This document shows, one piece after another, positions 27,865 to 38,227 of a stretch of 64,000 bases of DNA. Both the position numbers and the translations under genes were made by a program. Below the pieces are notes generated by a model that was given only the letters and a program-made list of their open reading frames with translations, had not been told where the DNA came from and made no database searches. The stretch comes from Flavobacteriales bacterium (GTDB lineage Bacteria > Bacteroidota > Bacteroidia > Flavobacteriales_F > PHOS-HE28): NCBI GenBank assembly GCA_023382455.1, contig JAHDVX010000001.1, forward strand, positions 1-64,000, given 5' to 3'. Positions within the stretch are counted from its first letter, which is position 1. Every line of letters starts with the position of its first letter.

Positions 27865-29240
27865 CCTTTCCTGTTCAGTGCCGCCGCAATGGCCGGGACC
27901 AGCAGGTCGATGTCCCCGGCGCCAAGGGCCAGCAAGATGTCCACATCGCGCGCCTCCAGCAGCGGTATCAACTGCTCCTTTGTGCACAGGGTGGTGTTAG
28001 TCCCTTTCACTTGTCCCATCAGCCATTCGGAGGTGATGCCGGGCAAGGGTTCCTCGCGTGCGGGGTAGATCTCCAGCAGGATCAGCTCATCGAGCAAGGC
28101 CAGGCTTCGCGCGAAACCCTCGGCCAGGTCGCGGGTGCGGCTGTAGAGATGGGGCTGGAAGATGCCGGTGACCTTGCGCCCCGGGAAGAGCTCGCGCACG
28201 CTGCGGATGCAGGTTTCCAGCTCGGTGGGGTGGTGCGCATAGTCATCGATGAAGACGCTGCGGGAGGTGCGGGCACGCACCTCGAAGCGGCGGTGCACGC
28301 CTTGGAAGGAGGCCAGTCCCTTTCGGAGCGCGGCCGGTTCCAGGCCTTCATCCAGGGCCATGGTGGCCGCGGCCACGGCGTTCTCCACGTTGTGGCGCCC
28401 GGGCATGCCCAGGGTAAGGCCCTCGATCACCCGGTCGCCGATCACCAGGTCGAAGCGGTAGGCGCCGTTCTCCACGGCGATGTTGGCGGCATGCGGCCCG
28501 TCCGGCTCATCGATGGCGTAGGGCACGGTTTCCGGCAGGCCGTGGGCATGTTGCTTCAGGCGCTGCAGCACACGCCGGTGCACCAGCAGTTTCCCGGTGA
28601 CCAGGGCGGCAAAATCGGCGTAGGCCCGGTACATGGCCTCGGCATCGCCGTAGATGTCCAGGTGGTCGGGGTCCATGGCGGTGATGATGGCCCGCTCCGG
28701 GTTCAGGGCGAGGAAGCTGCGGTCGTACTCATCGGCCTCCACCACGTTGAGCACGGCCTTGGCGTTGAGCAGCACGTTGGTGCCGTAGTTGGCGCTGATG
28801 CCGCCGAGAAAGGCGTTGCAAGGAATGCCCCCGGCATTGAGCAGGTGGCCCAGCATGGTGGTCACGGTGGTCTTGCCGTGCGTGCCGGCCACGGCCAAGG
28901 TGCGGCGGTCCTTGGTCACCAGCCCGAGCACCTCGCTCCGCTTCTTGATGAGGGCACCGCGCTGTTGCCACCATGCGATCAGCGGGTTATCCATGGGCAC
29001 GGCCGGCGTGCGCACCACGAGCACCTTGGCGGGGTCGGCCGTGCGGAACTCATCGGGAATGTTGCGCGGGTCGTTGCTGTAGCTCACGTCGATGCCCTCG
29101 TGGGCCAGTTGCGCGGCCACCTCGCCCGGGGTGCGGTCGTAGCCCGCCACGGTGGCACCTTGCCGGCGGAAATAGCGGGCCAGGCCGCTCATGCCGATGC
29201 CTCCGATACCGATGAAATAGAGCAGTTCCGGGCGTTCCAT
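27861..29240 (-). CDS. murC: UDP-N-acetylmuramate--L-alanine ligase
   Basis: Adds L-Ala to UDP-MurNAc, the first amino acid of the peptidoglycan stem. A 459-residue Mur ligase with the Rossmann start LLYFIGIGGIGMSGLARYF, the ATP loop AVAGTHGKTTVTTML, the EADEYDRSFL motif and the domain-III segment DDYAHHPTELE. ATG 29240 is chosen over the longer frame to 29318 because MERPELLYFIGIGG is the family N-terminus. Its stop overlaps the ftsQ start; murG ends one base upstream. Confidence 0.97.
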   Translation of the reverse strand: MERPELLYFIGIGGIGMSGLARYFRRQGATVAGYDRTPGEVAAQLAHEGIDVSYSNDPRNIPDEFRTADPAKVLVVRTPAVPMDNPLIAWWQQRGALIKKRSEVLGLVTKDRRTLAVAGTHGKTTVTTMLGHLLNAGGIPCNAFLGGISANYGTNVLLNAKAVLNVVEADEYDRSFLALNPERAIITAMDPDHLDIYGDAEAMYRAYADFAALVTGKLLVHRRVLQRLKQHAHGLPETVPYAIDEPDGPHAANIAVENGAYRFDLVIGDRVIEGLTLGMPGRHNVENAVAAATMALDEGLEPAALRKGLASFQGVHRRFEVRARTSRSVFIDDYAHHPTELETCIRSVRELFPGRKVTGIFQPHLYSRTRDLAEGFARSLALLDELILLEIYPAREEPLPGITSEWLMGQVKGTNTTLCTKEQLIPLLEARDVDILLALGAGDIDLLVPAIAAALNRKG

Positions 29241-29241
29241 G

Positions 29242-30372
29242 TCACGTGTTGTTCGTTGATCTCTCCATGATCGGCCTGCCCAGGCGGACCACCTCGGCGG
29301 CGATGGCCTCGGCGGCATTGCGCATGCCCATGGAGGCCATGGCGGCGCGCAGCTTCTCGCGTGCCCCCGGGTCGCGCACCAGGCGGATGATCTCGCCGCC
29401 GAGCTCCTGCACGGTCCGGGCGTCCTTCACCAACACGGCCGCACCGATGGAGGCCAGGGCTTTGGCGTTGCTGGTCTGGTGGTCCTCCGCGGCCGTGGGC
29501 AGGGGCACCAGGATGGACGGCAGCGCGGTGATGCAGAGCTCGCTGACGCTGATGGCTCCGGCGCGGGCCACCACCACGTCGGCCACGGCATAGGCCAGGT
29601 CCATGCGGTCGATGAACTCATGCACCCGGGCATCGGCGTAGCCCGCATCCTTCACGGCCTGCACGGCCTGTGCGTGGAACGGGGTACCGGTCTGCCACAG
29701 CAACTGCACGCCTGCATCGCGCAACTGCGGCAGGGCGGCGGCGATGCCGAGGTTGATGCCGCGCGCGCCCAGGCTGCCCCCGGTGACGAGGACCACGGGC
29801 GCGTCCTCGCGCAGGCCGAACTGCTCGATGCCGCGCGGGCGCTTGCCGGCCAGGCGCACCATGTCCTGCCGCACGGGGTTGCCGGTAAGGCGGATCTTCT
29901 CCTTGGGGAAATAGCGCTCCATGCCTTGGTACGCCGTGCAGATGATGTCTGCGCGCTTGGCCAGCATGCGGTTGGTGGCACCGGCATGGCTGTTCTGCTC
30001 CTGGATGAGCGTGGGCACGCCGGCACGCTGGGCCGCGGCCAGTACGGGCCCGCTGGCGTAGCCGCCCACGCCCACGGCCACGTGGGGGCCGAAGTCGCGC
30101 ACGATGCGGCGGGCCGTCCACAGGCTCTTCAGCAGGCGCCAGGGCAGCCCGATGTTCTTCAGCGGCGCATGGCGCTGGAAGCCGCGTATCGGCAACCCGA
30201 TGATCTCGTATCCCGCGGCCGGCACGCGCGTCATCTCCATCTTGCCCTCGGCGCCCACGAACAGGAAGCGGGCATCGGGCACCTGCTCCTTCACCGCGTT
30301 GGCAATGGCGATGGCCGGGAAGATGTGCCCCCCCGTTCCTCCCCCTCCGATCAGGACCTTAAGCTGTGGCAT
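29242..30372 (-). CDS. murG: Lipid II synthase (GlcNAc transferase) MurG
   Basis: GT28 transferase that adds GlcNAc to lipid I at the cytoplasmic face of the membrane. The 376-residue product shows the N-terminal glycine loop LIGGGGTGGHIFPA, HVAVGVGGYASGPVLAA, QEQNSHAGATNRMLA, and the C-terminal donor-site loop VLVTGGSLGARGIN. Start ATG 30372 lies inside the end of ftsW (14-bp overlap), giving MPQLKVLIGGGGTGG. Confidence 0.97.
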   Translation of the reverse strand: MPQLKVLIGGGGTGGHIFPAIAIANAVKEQVPDARFLFVGAEGKMEMTRVPAAGYEIIGLPIRGFQRHAPLKNIGLPWRLLKSLWTARRIVRDFGPHVAVGVGGYASGPVLAAAQRAGVPTLIQEQNSHAGATNRMLAKRADIICTAYQGMERYFPKEKIRLTGNPVRQDMVRLAGKRPRGIEQFGLREDAPVVLVTGGSLGARGINLGIAAALPQLRDAGVQLLWQTGTPFHAQAVQAVKDAGYADARVHEFIDRMDLAYAVADVVVARAGAISVSELCITALPSILVPLPTAAEDHQTSNAKALASIGAAVLVKDARTVQELGGEIIRLVRDPGAREKLRAAMASMGMRNAAEAIAAEVVRLGRPIMERSTNNT

Positions 30373-31546
30373 GCCGGGGAGCTTCGGTTGTCCGTGGTTT
30401 TGGGGCATCGCTTGGCGGCGCATCGTACACGCTCCGGCTCACGCTGAGAATGATGCCGATCGACAGGCAGGTGAACCACATACTGGTGCCGCCCATGCTC
30501 ACCAGGGGCAGGGGCTGGCCGGTCACGGGCAACAGGTTCACGCCAACGGCCATGTTCACCAGGGCCTGCATCACCAGGCCGAGGGCCAAGCCCACGGCCG
30601 CCAGGGCGCCGAACTCCTTCTCGCAGCGGTTGGCTATCCGCACCGCGCGCGAGAGCAGGATGAGGTAGAGCAGCAGCAGGCCCAGGCCGCCGATCACCGA
30701 GCCGTACTCCTCGATGATGAAGGCGTAGATCATGTCGCTTTCCGGGTGCGGCATGAAGTTGCGCGAGGTTCCCGTGCCCGGCCCGTTGGGCAGGAATCCG
30801 CCGTGCACGATGGCGATCTTGGCCTTGTTCACCTGGTAGTTGGCATCGCGGTCCTCCCCGCCGTGGTTGCTCAGGCGCGACTCCCAGGTCTGCAGGCGGG
30901 GCAGCAGCTCCGGGTTGGCCTTGGCCAGCAGCAGCAGCAGGGCGAAGGCGCCCGCGGCGATGCCGATGATCGAAAGCAGGTGCCGCATCGGGACATGGCC
31001 GATGAACATCAGCACCATGCACGTGGCGAAGAGCAGGGCGGCCGTGGAGAAGTTGGCAGGCAGGATGAACCCGCACACGGCACCCACGGGCAGGATCAGT
31101 TGCAGGATCACCTCGCGGAAGGTCCACGGCGTTTCGCGGTGGCGGCCCAGCACCCGGGCGAGGTACACCAGGATGACGACACGCGCCAGGTCGCTGGTCT
31201 GGAACGTGATGCCCAGGCCCGGAATGGCCAGCCAGCGGGAGGCGCCGTTCACGTTGCTGCCCACCAGCAGCGTAAGGACCAGCAGGGCCACCGTGACGCC
31301 GAGCAACAATTGGGAGAGCTTGGAATAGACGGTGAAGCGCAACTTGCTCGCCGCGTACATGATGCCACCACCGGCCGCCAGCATCAGGCCGTGCTTCACC
31401 AGGATGCGGAACGTGCCGCCATCGTGCCGCCATCCCATCCACGAGGAGGCGCTGTACACGGCGAGCAGGCTGGTGACGCCCAGCAGCAAGGCCACCACCC
31501 AGATGGTGCGGTCGCCTTTCAGATGTTGCTCGAACAGGTGGTTCAT
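30359..31546 (-). CDS. ftsW: SEDS peptidoglycan glycosyltransferase FtsW
   Basis: Polytopic SEDS-family glycan polymerase of the divisome, paired with FtsI. The 395-residue product has about ten hydrophobic helices and the SEDS motifs GASRWLAIPGLGITFQTSDLAR, the HPESDMIYAFIIEEYG segment, NLLPVTGQPLPLVSMGGTS, and the large loop with the LPNGPGTGTSRNFMPH region. It ends with a hydrophilic tail that overlaps murG. The gene just upstream in the operon is the orphan MurD-domain protein. Confidence 0.96.
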   Translation of the reverse strand: MNHLFEQHLKGDRTIWVVALLLGVTSLLAVYSASSWMGWRHDGGTFRILVKHGLMLAAGGGIMYAASKLRFTVYSKLSQLLLGVTVALLVLTLLVGSNVNGASRWLAIPGLGITFQTSDLARVVILVYLARVLGRHRETPWTFREVILQLILPVGAVCGFILPANFSTAALLFATCMVLMFIGHVPMRHLLSIIGIAAGAFALLLLLAKANPELLPRLQTWESRLSNHGGEDRDANYQVNKAKIAIVHGGFLPNGPGTGTSRNFMPHPESDMIYAFIIEEYGSVIGGLGLLLLYLILLSRAVRIANRCEKEFGALAAVGLALGLVMQALVNMAVGVNLLPVTGQPLPLVSMGGTSMWFTCLSIGIILSVSRSVYDAPPSDAPKPRTTEAPRHATA

Positions 31547-31555
31547 CGGGCTTGC

Positions 31556-32053
31556 TCAGAGGTCGTTCACGGCGCGTTCGAACTCGGCGCTGCGCTGGGC
31601 ATTGTTGGCAAAAACACCGCCGGCCGGTGCGGCCGGGCTGAACAGCACACGACCGCCGGCCTTGGCCAGCTCGCGTGCGGCAAACACGGCCGTGCGCAGG
31701 CTGGCCGTGCAGTAAACCCGGCCCAGTTCGGCGTCCAGGGCGTCCACATCACCCTGATCGGCCTCACCGTGGAACACGAGCGCATCCACCCGCTCCGCCA
31801 CGAACTCCTTGATGCGCGGGTCCATCGCCGCCACCACGGAGGCATCGGCGATCCATACGAGCGGTGCCCCGAGGTCGAGGATGGCGAACAGGGCGGCATC
31901 CAGGAAGGTGCTCGCGCCGTCATCCAGGAATTCCACTCCGTCCAAGGTGGCCACGGTGCGTAATCGGCCCGGACCATGGCCAACGCCGCGAAGGCCTTCA
32001 CCGCGCATGGCGATCAACGTCCTGGCCAGTTCGGATGTGCGTGCTGTTTCCAT
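31556..32053 (-). CDS. Free-standing degenerate MurD C-terminal domain
   Basis: A 165-residue soluble protein that aligns along its length with the C-terminal ligase domain of MurD encoded next door. TLDGVEFLDDGASTFLDAALFA matches [29 protein letters not shown] matches IWVMGGV, IKEFVAERVDALVFHGE matches [17 protein letters not shown], and VLFSPAAPAGGVF...EFERAVNDL matches [13 protein letters not shown]...RFKAAVRAL. The N-terminal substrate and central ATPase domains are absent, and DSKATN has become DDGAST, losing the conserved Lys. It cannot be an active ligase. It sits 9 bp after ftsW's start side and 24 bp from murD, inside the operon. A regulatory or scaffolding role is inference; a decaying tandem duplicate is the alternative. 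Confidence 0.75.
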   Translation of the reverse strand: METARTSELARTLIAMRGEGLRGVGHGPGRLRTVATLDGVEFLDDGASTFLDAALFAILDLGAPLVWIADASVVAAMDPRIKEFVAERVDALVFHGEADQGDVDALDAELGRVYCTASLRTAVFAARELAKAGGRVLFSPAAPAGGVFANNAQRSAEFERAVNDL

Positions 32054-32077
32054 GGGCTCCCGGGTTGCTGCAAGGGA

Positions 32078-33412
32078 TCAAAGGGCCCGCACGGCGGCCT
32101 TGAACCTGCGGCCGCGGTCCTCGTAGTTTTCGAACAGGTCGAAGCTGGCGCAGGCCGGGCTGAGCAGCACCACGTCGCCGGGATCGCCCAGTTCGTAGCT
32201 GGTGTTCACGGCCTGCTCCGCGGAGAGGGTGTCCACGATGGTGGGCACGATGTCGCCGAAGGCCTGGTGGATCTTGGCGTTGTCCTTGCCCAGGCAAACA
32301 ATGGCCTTCACCTTTTGGCGCACCAGGTCGCGCAGCTCGCTGTAATCGTTGCCCTTGTCCACGCCGCCCATCACCCAGATCACGGTCTTCTCCATGCTTT
32401 CCAGGGCGTACCACGTGCTGTTGACGTTGGTGGCCTTGGAGTCATTGATGAACTCCACGCCGTTGACCATGCCGACGCGTTCCAGGCGGTGCTCCACGTT
32501 CTGGAAATCACCGAGGGCCTCGCGGACCACGTCCTTGCGCACCTCGAGCACGCGTGCGGCAATGCCCGCGGCCAGGGAATTGTACACGTTGTGCTTGCCT
32601 TGCAGGGCGAGTTCAAGAATGCTCATGTTGAATGTGGATTGGTTGAGGGTGATGTGGATCTGTTGGTCGAGGAGGCAGCCGCCCTGTTCAATGGGCACCT
32701 GGATGGAGAAGGGCCACTGCCGGGCCCGGATGGTGTGCCGGCGCAGGCCTTCGCGGGTCTGGGGATCGTCCGCGCAGTAGATGAAATGGTCGTCGGGCCG
32801 CTGGTTCATGGTGATGCGGAACTTGGCGTCCACGTAGTTCTCCATGCGGTTGTCGTAGCGGTCCAGGTGGTCGGGCGTGATGTTGGTAAGCACGGCGATG
32901 TGCGGCCGCATGGTCCACGTGCCGTCGAGTTGGAAGCTGCTGAGCTCAAGCACGTACAGGTCGTGGCGCTCCTTGGCCACCAGTGCGGCGAAGGAGGTGC
33001 CCACGTTCCCGGCCAGGCCCGCATCCAGGCCCGCCTTGCGCAGGATGTGGTGTACCAGCAGCGTGGTGGTGGTCTTCCCGTTGCTGCCGGTGATGCCGAT
33101 GATGGGCGCATCGGTATGGCGCGCGGCGAACTCCACCTCGGCGATCACGGGTATGCCCTTGTCACGCACGGCGCGGACGATGGAGACCGTCTCGGGGATG
33201 CCGGGGCTCTTCACCACTTCCTCCGCCGCCAGGATGCGCGTCACCGAGTGGCCGCCCTGTTCATAGTCGATGCCGGCCTTCTCCAAGCGCTCGCGGAACC
33301 CGTCCGGGATCCGGCCGGCGTCGCTCACGAACACGGGCATGCCCAGCTTCTTGGCGAGCAGCGCCGCACCCACGCCGCTCTCCTGTGCACCCAACACCAC
33401 CAGTCCGCTCAT
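32078..33412 (-). CDS. murD: UDP-MurNAc-L-alanine--D-glutamate ligase
   Basis: Adds D-Glu to UDP-MurNAc-L-Ala. A 444-residue ligase with the three Mur domains: the N-terminal Rossmann domain ([20 protein letters not shown]), the central ATPase with [28 protein letters not shown] and [10 protein letters not shown], and the C-terminal domain with NDSKATN and [15 protein letters not shown] 33412 overlaps the mraY stop (ATGA); the longer frame to 33748 is mraY shadow. The orphan domain protein immediately downstream is homologous to residues of about 300-444. Confidence 0.97.
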   Translation of the reverse strand: MSGLVVLGAQESGVGAALLAKKLGMPVFVSDAGRIPDGFRERLEKAGIDYEQGGHSVTRILAAEEVVKSPGIPETVSIVRAVRDKGIPVIAEVEFAARHTDAPIIGITGSNGKTTTTLLVHHILRKAGLDAGLAGNVGTSFAALVAKERHDLYVLELSSFQLDGTWTMRPHIAVLTNITPDHLDRYDNRMENYVDAKFRITMNQRPDDHFIYCADDPQTREGLRRHTIRARQWPFSIQVPIEQGGCLLDQQIHITLNQSTFNMSILELALQGKHNVYNSLAAGIAARVLEVRKDVVREALGDFQNVEHRLERVGMVNGVEFINDSKATNVNSTWYALESMEKTVIWVMGGVDKGNDYSELRDLVRQKVKAIVCLGKDNAKIHQAFGDIVPTIVDTLSAEQAVNTSYELGDPGDVVLLSPACASFDLFENYEDRGRRFKAAVRAL

Positions 33413-34659
33413 CGCAGCTTCAGGGTTACGAGGGTGAACACGGCGAGCATCACGCCCACGATCCAGAAGCGCGTGACGATCTTGCTTTCGTGGTAGCCGA
33501 GCTTCTGGTAATGGTGATGCAGCGGGGCCATCTTGAAGATCCTCCGCCCCTCGCCATAGCGCTTGCGGGTGTACTTGAACCAGGAGACCTGCATCACCAC
33601 GCTGAGGTTCTCCACCAGGAACACGCCGCACAGCACCGGGATCAGCAGTTCCTTGCGCACGAGGATGGCGAGGGCCGCGATCACCCCGCCGAGCGCCAGG
33701 CTGCCGGTATCGCCCATGAAGACCTGCGCGGGGTAGGCGTTGTACCACAGGAAGCCGATGCAGGCCCCGAGCAGTGCGCCCACGAACACCACCAGTTCAC
33801 CGATGCCGGGGATGAACATCACGTCCAGGTACTGGGCGAACACAATGTTGCCACCGATGTAGGTGAGCACGCCCAGGGCCAGCACGATGATGGCGCTGCT
33901 GCCTGCCGCCAACCCGTCGATGCCGTCGGTGATGTTGGCGCCATTGCTCACCGCGGTGATGATGAACACCACCACCAGCACGTAGAGCACCCAGGTGTAC
34001 TTCCTCGCCTCGCGCCCGAACAGGCCGAGCACCGAGGAGTAGTTGAATTCATTGCCCTTGATGAAGGGGATGGTGGTGTTCGGCTGGCGCCGGTCCAGCA
34101 GGTAGCGCACGTTGCCATTCTCCTCCTGGAAGGTGGTGACCTCGGCCTCCTCGAACTGCTCGGCGATCACCTGGGGCACCTCCACCTTGGTGCGGATGGC
34201 TGGATGGAAATAGACGGTGAGGCCGATCACCAGGCCGAGGCCCACCTGGCCCACCACCTTGAAGGAGCCGGCCAGGCCGCGCTTGTCCTTCTTGAAGACC
34301 TTGATGTAATCATCGAGGAAACCGATGGCGCCCAGCCAGAGAATGGCCAGCAGCATCAGCAGGATGTAGATGTTGTTCAGGCGGGCGAAGAGCAGCGTGG
34401 GGATCACCGTGGCGGCGATGATGATGAGGCCGCCCATGGTGGGTGTCCCCTGCTTCTCCAGCTGCCCGTGCAGGCCGAGGTCGCGCACGGTTTCGCCCAC
34501 CTGCAGGCGTTGCAGCAGGCGCACGATACCCTTGCCCCACCAGAGGGAGATCACCAGCGAGATGATCAGGGCCATGCCCGCCCGGAAGCTGATGTAGTCG
34601 AACACGCCCGCGCCGGGGAAGTGGAGATCGAGGCCTTTGACCAAGTGGTAAAGCATCAC
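33409..34659 (-). CDS. mraY: Phospho-MurNAc-pentapeptide transferase MraY
   Basis: Makes lipid I by transferring phospho-MurNAc-pentapeptide to undecaprenyl phosphate. The 416-residue product has about ten helices. Motifs include [26 protein letters not shown], the aspartate-bearing [39 protein letters not shown] and [13 protein letters not shown]. The central insert with [13 protein letters not shown] and RYLLDRRQP makes it longer than the roughly 360-residue proteobacterial enzyme, as is common in Bacteroidota. It is coupled to murE and murD by overlaps; murF is not in this cluster. Confidence 0.97.
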   Translation of the reverse strand: MMLYHLVKGLDLHFPGAGVFDYISFRAGMALIISLVISLWWGKGIVRLLQRLQVGETVRDLGLHGQLEKQGTPTMGGLIIIAATVIPTLLFARLNNIYILLMLLAILWLGAIGFLDDYIKVFKKDKRGLAGSFKVVGQVGLGLVIGLTVYFHPAIRTKVEVPQVIAEQFEEAEVTTFQEENGNVRYLLDRRQPNTTIPFIKGNEFNYSSVLGLFGREARKYTWVLYVLVVVFIITAVSNGANITDGIDGLAAGSSAIIVLALGVLTYIGGNIVFAQYLDVMFIPGIGELVVFVGALLGACIGFLWYNAYPAQVFMGDTGSLALGGVIAALAILVRKELLIPVLCGVFLVENLSVVMQVSWFKYTRKRYGEGRRIFKMAPLHHHYQKLGYHESKIVTRFWIVGVMLAVFTLVTLKLR

Positions 34660-36116
34660 TTACGCAGGAGTTCAAGGGTTTCCTTCAACACTTCCACGTC
34701 ATCGAAATGGTGGCGCACACCGCACACCTCCTGATAGGTCTCGTGTCCCTTCCCGGCCAGGAGCACCACGTCGCCGGGGGCGGCCATGGCCACAGCCTGG
34801 CGGATGGCCTCGCGGCGGTCGGCGTTGACGAAGGCGCGGGCGAGGTCCGCGGGGAGCAGACCGGCCCGCATCTCTTCGATGATGGCGCCCGGCTCCTCGC
34901 TGCGCGGGTTGTCCGAGGTGAGCACCACCGAGCGGCTCATGGAGGCGGCGATGGCGGCCATCAGTGGGCGCTTGCCCCGGTCGCGGTCACCGCCGCAGCC
35001 CACCACGGTGATCACGCGGCCGCGGTCGCCGCACACGGCGACAATGGTGCTGAGCACGTTCTTCAAGGCATCCGGCGTGTGGGCATAGTCGACGATGCCG
35101 ATGATGTCCCCGCCACGCACCACCTGGAAGCGGCCCGGCGGGGGCTCCAGCCCGCTCAGTGCGGTAAGCACGTCCAAGGGTCGCTCACCGAGCAGCATGG
35201 CTGCGGCGTGCACGGCCAACAGGTTGCTGGCGTTGAACTCGCCCACCAGGCGGGAGTAGACGTCGTGCCCGTCGATGTTGAGGTGCAGCCCCGTGAGCTG
35301 GTTCTCCAGGATACGGGCCCGGTGGTCGGCCACGTTGTGCAGGGCGTAAGTATGCTTGGCGGCCTTGGTGTTCTGCAGCATCACCGCGCCGTGCGGGTCA
35401 TCCGCATTCACCAGCGCCTTGGCCGTGGCGGGCAAGGCGTCGAAGAAGCCCTTTTTGGCGCGGATGTAGGCATCGAACGTCTTGTGGAAATCCAGGTGGT
35501 CCCGGGTGATGTTGGTGAAGATGCCGAGCACGAACTGCAGCCCTGCGATGCGCTGCTGCACCACGGCGTGGCTGCTCACCTCCATGAAGCAATGGCTCAC
35601 CCCGGCATCGGCCATCCCGGCCAGCAGCCGGTTCAGTTGCACCGGATCGGGCGTGGTGTGGGTGGCCGGTCGCGCCTGGCCCGACACGCGCACCTCCACG
35701 GTGGAGATCAGGCCGCAGGCATGGCCCAGCGCCGTATATAGCTCGTACAACAGCGTTGCCACGCTGGTCTTGCCGTTGGTGCCGGTGACGCCCACCAGCT
35801 TCAGCCGCCGGTCCGGGTGGTCGTGGAGGTTGCCGGCCATGATGGCCAGTGCATGGCGACTGTCCGCCACGCGTACATAGGCAATACCTTCCTGCAACTG
35901 CGCGGGCATCTCCTCGCAGATGATGGCGGCCGCGCCCTTGGCGATGGCGGCATCGATGAAGCCATGTCCGTCGCCTGCGGTGCCGCGCACGGCCACGAAG
36001 GCGGTGCCGGGCTTCACCTCGCGGCTGTCGAAGGCCACTTGGGCGATGGGGGTGTTGGTGTCCCCCGCCACCTGCTCCAGCCGGGCCTGGTAGAGAATGT
36101 CCTTCAGTGGTTTCAT
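34656..36116 (-). CDS. murE: UDP-MurNAc-tripeptide synthetase MurE
   Basis: Adds the third stem residue (usually meso-diaminopimelate in Bacteroidota) to UDP-MurNAc-L-Ala-D-Glu. A 486-residue Mur ligase with [19 protein letters not shown], the ATP loop [44 protein letters not shown] and [13 protein letters not shown]. The DNPR motif is the one linked to diaminopimelate specificity. ATG 36116 overlaps the ftsI stop by 4 nt, and its own stop overlaps mraY. Confidence 0.97.
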   Translation of the reverse strand: MKPLKDILYQARLEQVAGDTNTPIAQVAFDSREVKPGTAFVAVRGTAGDGHGFIDAAIAKGAAAIICEEMPAQLQEGIAYVRVADSRHALAIMAGNLHDHPDRRLKLVGVTGTNGKTSVATLLYELYTALGHACGLISTVEVRVSGQARPATHTTPDPVQLNRLLAGMADAGVSHCFMEVSSHAVVQQRIAGLQFVLGIFTNITRDHLDFHKTFDAYIRAKKGFFDALPATAKALVNADDPHGAVMLQNTKAAKHTYALHNVADHRARILENQLTGLHLNIDGHDVYSRLVGEFNASNLLAVHAAAMLLGERPLDVLTALSGLEPPPGRFQVVRGGDIIGIVDYAHTPDALKNVLSTIVAVCGDRGRVITVVGCGGDRDRGKRPLMAAIAASMSRSVVLTSDNPRSEEPGAIIEEMRAGLLPADLARAFVNADRREAIRQAVAMAAPGDVVLLAGKGHETYQEVCGVRHHFDDVEVLKETLELLRK

Positions 36117-38227
36117 GTGGCGAGCTCAAGGGTCACGGTGGCACCTTTCATCGACCTCGTCCCGGGGGCGGGCCATTGCTTCTTCACCAGGCCGCTTCCG
36201 CTGAGCCTTACACGCAGGCCTTGGTTCTCCAGGATGTACAGGGCATCGCGCAAGCCCATGCCGAGCACGTTTGGCATGATGCCGGCCCCCTGCCCGGCCA
36301 CGGCACGGGGGCTCACCACCACCACACTGTCGGAGGCCTCGGTGCGCGCCCATTCCCCTTCGCCTTCAACCTGCACGGGGATCTTCAGGCCGTCGAACAC
36401 GGTGAGCAGGTCGGCGCGGTTGCCGCCGAAGGACACGGGTGTGCGGAAAACCGTATCGGCCTGGGCCAGCTGGGTCTGCATCTCCAGGCGGTTGCTGTAG
36501 ATCTTGTCGGCGATCTCGCGGAACACGGGGCCGGCCACTACGTTGCCGTACACGCCGCGCATGCTGGGGGAGCTCACCACGATGATGCAGGTGTAGCGGG
36601 GCGCATCGGCGGGGAAGTAGCCGACGAAGGAGGCCTGGTAGCTGATGCCATTGACCTTATAGCCGGCCTTGTCGGAGGCGATCTGCGCGGTGCCGGTCTT
36701 GCCGGCGATGCGGAAGTGGGCGCTGCGCAGGTTCACGGCGGTGCCGGAATCGACCACGCCCTCCAAGGCATGGCGCAGCTTTTCCAACGTGGCCTGCGAG
36801 CAGATGCGCTCGTTGAGCACCACGGGCGGGAAGCGCTCGGTGATCTTGCCGTCGCGCGAGATGGCGTGCACAAACTGGGGCTGCACCATCTTACCACTGT
36901 TGGCGATGGCGTTGTAGAAGGTGAGCATGCGCAGGGGCGTCTCGCTCACCTCGTAGCCGATGCTCATCCAGGGCAGGCTGGTGCCGCTCCAGAGCTTCTT
37001 GTCCTCGGGGCCGCGGAGCACGGGCATACCCTCACCGGGCACGCGCACGCCCAGCGGGGAGCCGAATCCCAGGCGGCGCAGGCCTTCCACGAAGCGGGCC
37101 GGTTCGGTGCGGTAGGCTTTGTCGATCACCTGGGAGATCCCGGTGTTGCTGCTCAGTTCAAGGGCACGTTGCAGGGTGATCCGGCCGTAGCCTCCCTCAT
37201 GGGAGTCGCGCATCACACGGTCGTAGAAGCGGACCTTCCCGTCGCGGGTGTCCACCACCTGGTCCATGGAAGCGCGTCCGTCTTCCAGGGCCACCATCAG
37301 GGCGGCGGTCTTGAAGGTGCTGCCCGGCTCGGTGGAGGCACCCACGGCATAGTTGTAGTCCTCGGTGTAGGAGCTGTCCTTCTGCAGGGTGAGGTTGCTG
37401 ATGGCCTTGATGTATCCGGTCTGCGTCTCCATCACCACCACGCATCCGTGGTGGGCTCCGTTTTTGCGTAGTTGTGCGGCCAGCGCGGCATCGGCCACGT
37501 CCTGCAGGTTCATGTCGATGGTGGTGTGCACATCGCTGCCGGGAATGGGGTCCTGTCCCTCGCCGCCGTCCACGGGCATCCAGACGCCACCGGTGAGGCG
37601 CCGCTCCAGCCGCTTGCCGGATACACCCTGCAACCAAGGCGCGAAGCCGGCCTCCAGGCCGATGGCCGTGCTGTCCTTCAGCAGGTAGCCCACGGTACGC
37701 GAGGCCAGGCGGCCGAAGGGCCGGATGCGGACCATGTGCTTGTCGGCGATGAACCCGCTCTTGTTGCGGCCGAGCCGGAACAGGGGCATGGCGCGCAGGG
37801 CTTGCAACTGCTCATGGTCGCAGTTGCGCCGGAGCAGATGGTAGCGTTCGCCGCGCGCATGGGCATCCACCAGGGAGCGGCGGTACTCCTGCATGGGGCG
37901 GTCGCCGAACAGCTTGGCCAGGCACCAGCTGAGCGAATCGATGTTGGCGTTGAAGAGTTCGTCGGTGAGCCCGTCGGCACGCATGTCCATGCGGATCTCG
38001 TACACGGGTACGCTGGTGGCCAGCAGGCGGTCGTCGTCGCTGAAGATGTGCCCCCGCTCGGATCGCACGTCGCGCATGGCCACGGCCACGCTCTCGGCCT
38101 TGGCGCGCCACTTGTCGCCCTCCAGCAACTGGATGCTGAACAGGCGCACGGCGATGGCCGCACCGAAAAGGATCAGGGCGGCGTGCACCACGGCCATGCG
38201 CATGCGGCGGGGGTTCTTCTCGCTCAT
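36113..38227 (-). CDS. ftsI: Division transpeptidase (PBP3/FtsI) with PASTA domain
   Basis: Class B penicillin-binding protein that cross-links septal peptidoglycan. The 704-residue product has one N-terminal helix (about 10-32), the dimerisation/pedestal region with RGHIFSDDDRLLA, and the transpeptidase domain with active-site STFK (303-306, within GASTEPGSTFKTA), SSNTG (near 360) and GKTGTAQIA (near 510). A single C-terminal PASTA domain (about 640-704, MPNVLGMGLRDALYILENQG) may bind glycan or muropeptides. Overlapping start/stop codons couple it to the ftsL-like gene and murE. Confidence 0.96.
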   Translation of the reverse strand: MSEKNPRRMRMAVVHAALILFGAAIAVRLFSIQLLEGDKWRAKAESVAVAMRDVRSERGHIFSDDDRLLATSVPVYEIRMDMRADGLTDELFNANIDSLSWCLAKLFGDRPMQEYRRSLVDAHARGERYHLLRRNCDHEQLQALRAMPLFRLGRNKSGFIADKHMVRIRPFGRLASRTVGYLLKDSTAIGLEAGFAPWLQGVSGKRLERRLTGGVWMPVDGGEGQDPIPGSDVHTTIDMNLQDVADAALAAQLRKNGAHHGCVVVMETQTGYIKAISNLTLQKDSSYTEDYNYAVGASTEPGSTFKTAALMVALEDGRASMDQVVDTRDGKVRFYDRVMRDSHEGGYGRITLQRALELSSNTGISQVIDKAYRTEPARFVEGLRRLGFGSPLGVRVPGEGMPVLRGPEDKKLWSGTSLPWMSIGYEVSETPLRMLTFYNAIANSGKMVQPQFVHAISRDGKITERFPPVVLNERICSQATLEKLRHALEGVVDSGTAVNLRSAHFRIAGKTGTAQIASDKAGYKVNGISYQASFVGYFPADAPRYTCIIVVSSPSMRGVYGNVVAGPVFREIADKIYSNRLEMQTQLAQADTVFRTPVSFGGNRADLLTVFDGLKIPVQVEGEGEWARTEASDSVVVVSPRAVAGQGAGIMPNVLGMGLRDALYILENQGLRVRLSGSGLVKKQWPAPGTRSMKGATVTLELAT

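Noticed and set aside
33409-36116. A missing or broken murF between murE and mraY
   Set aside because: murE and mraY overlap by 4 nt with no remnant between. Absence of murF from this position is common in Bacteroidota, so it should be elsewhere in the genome.
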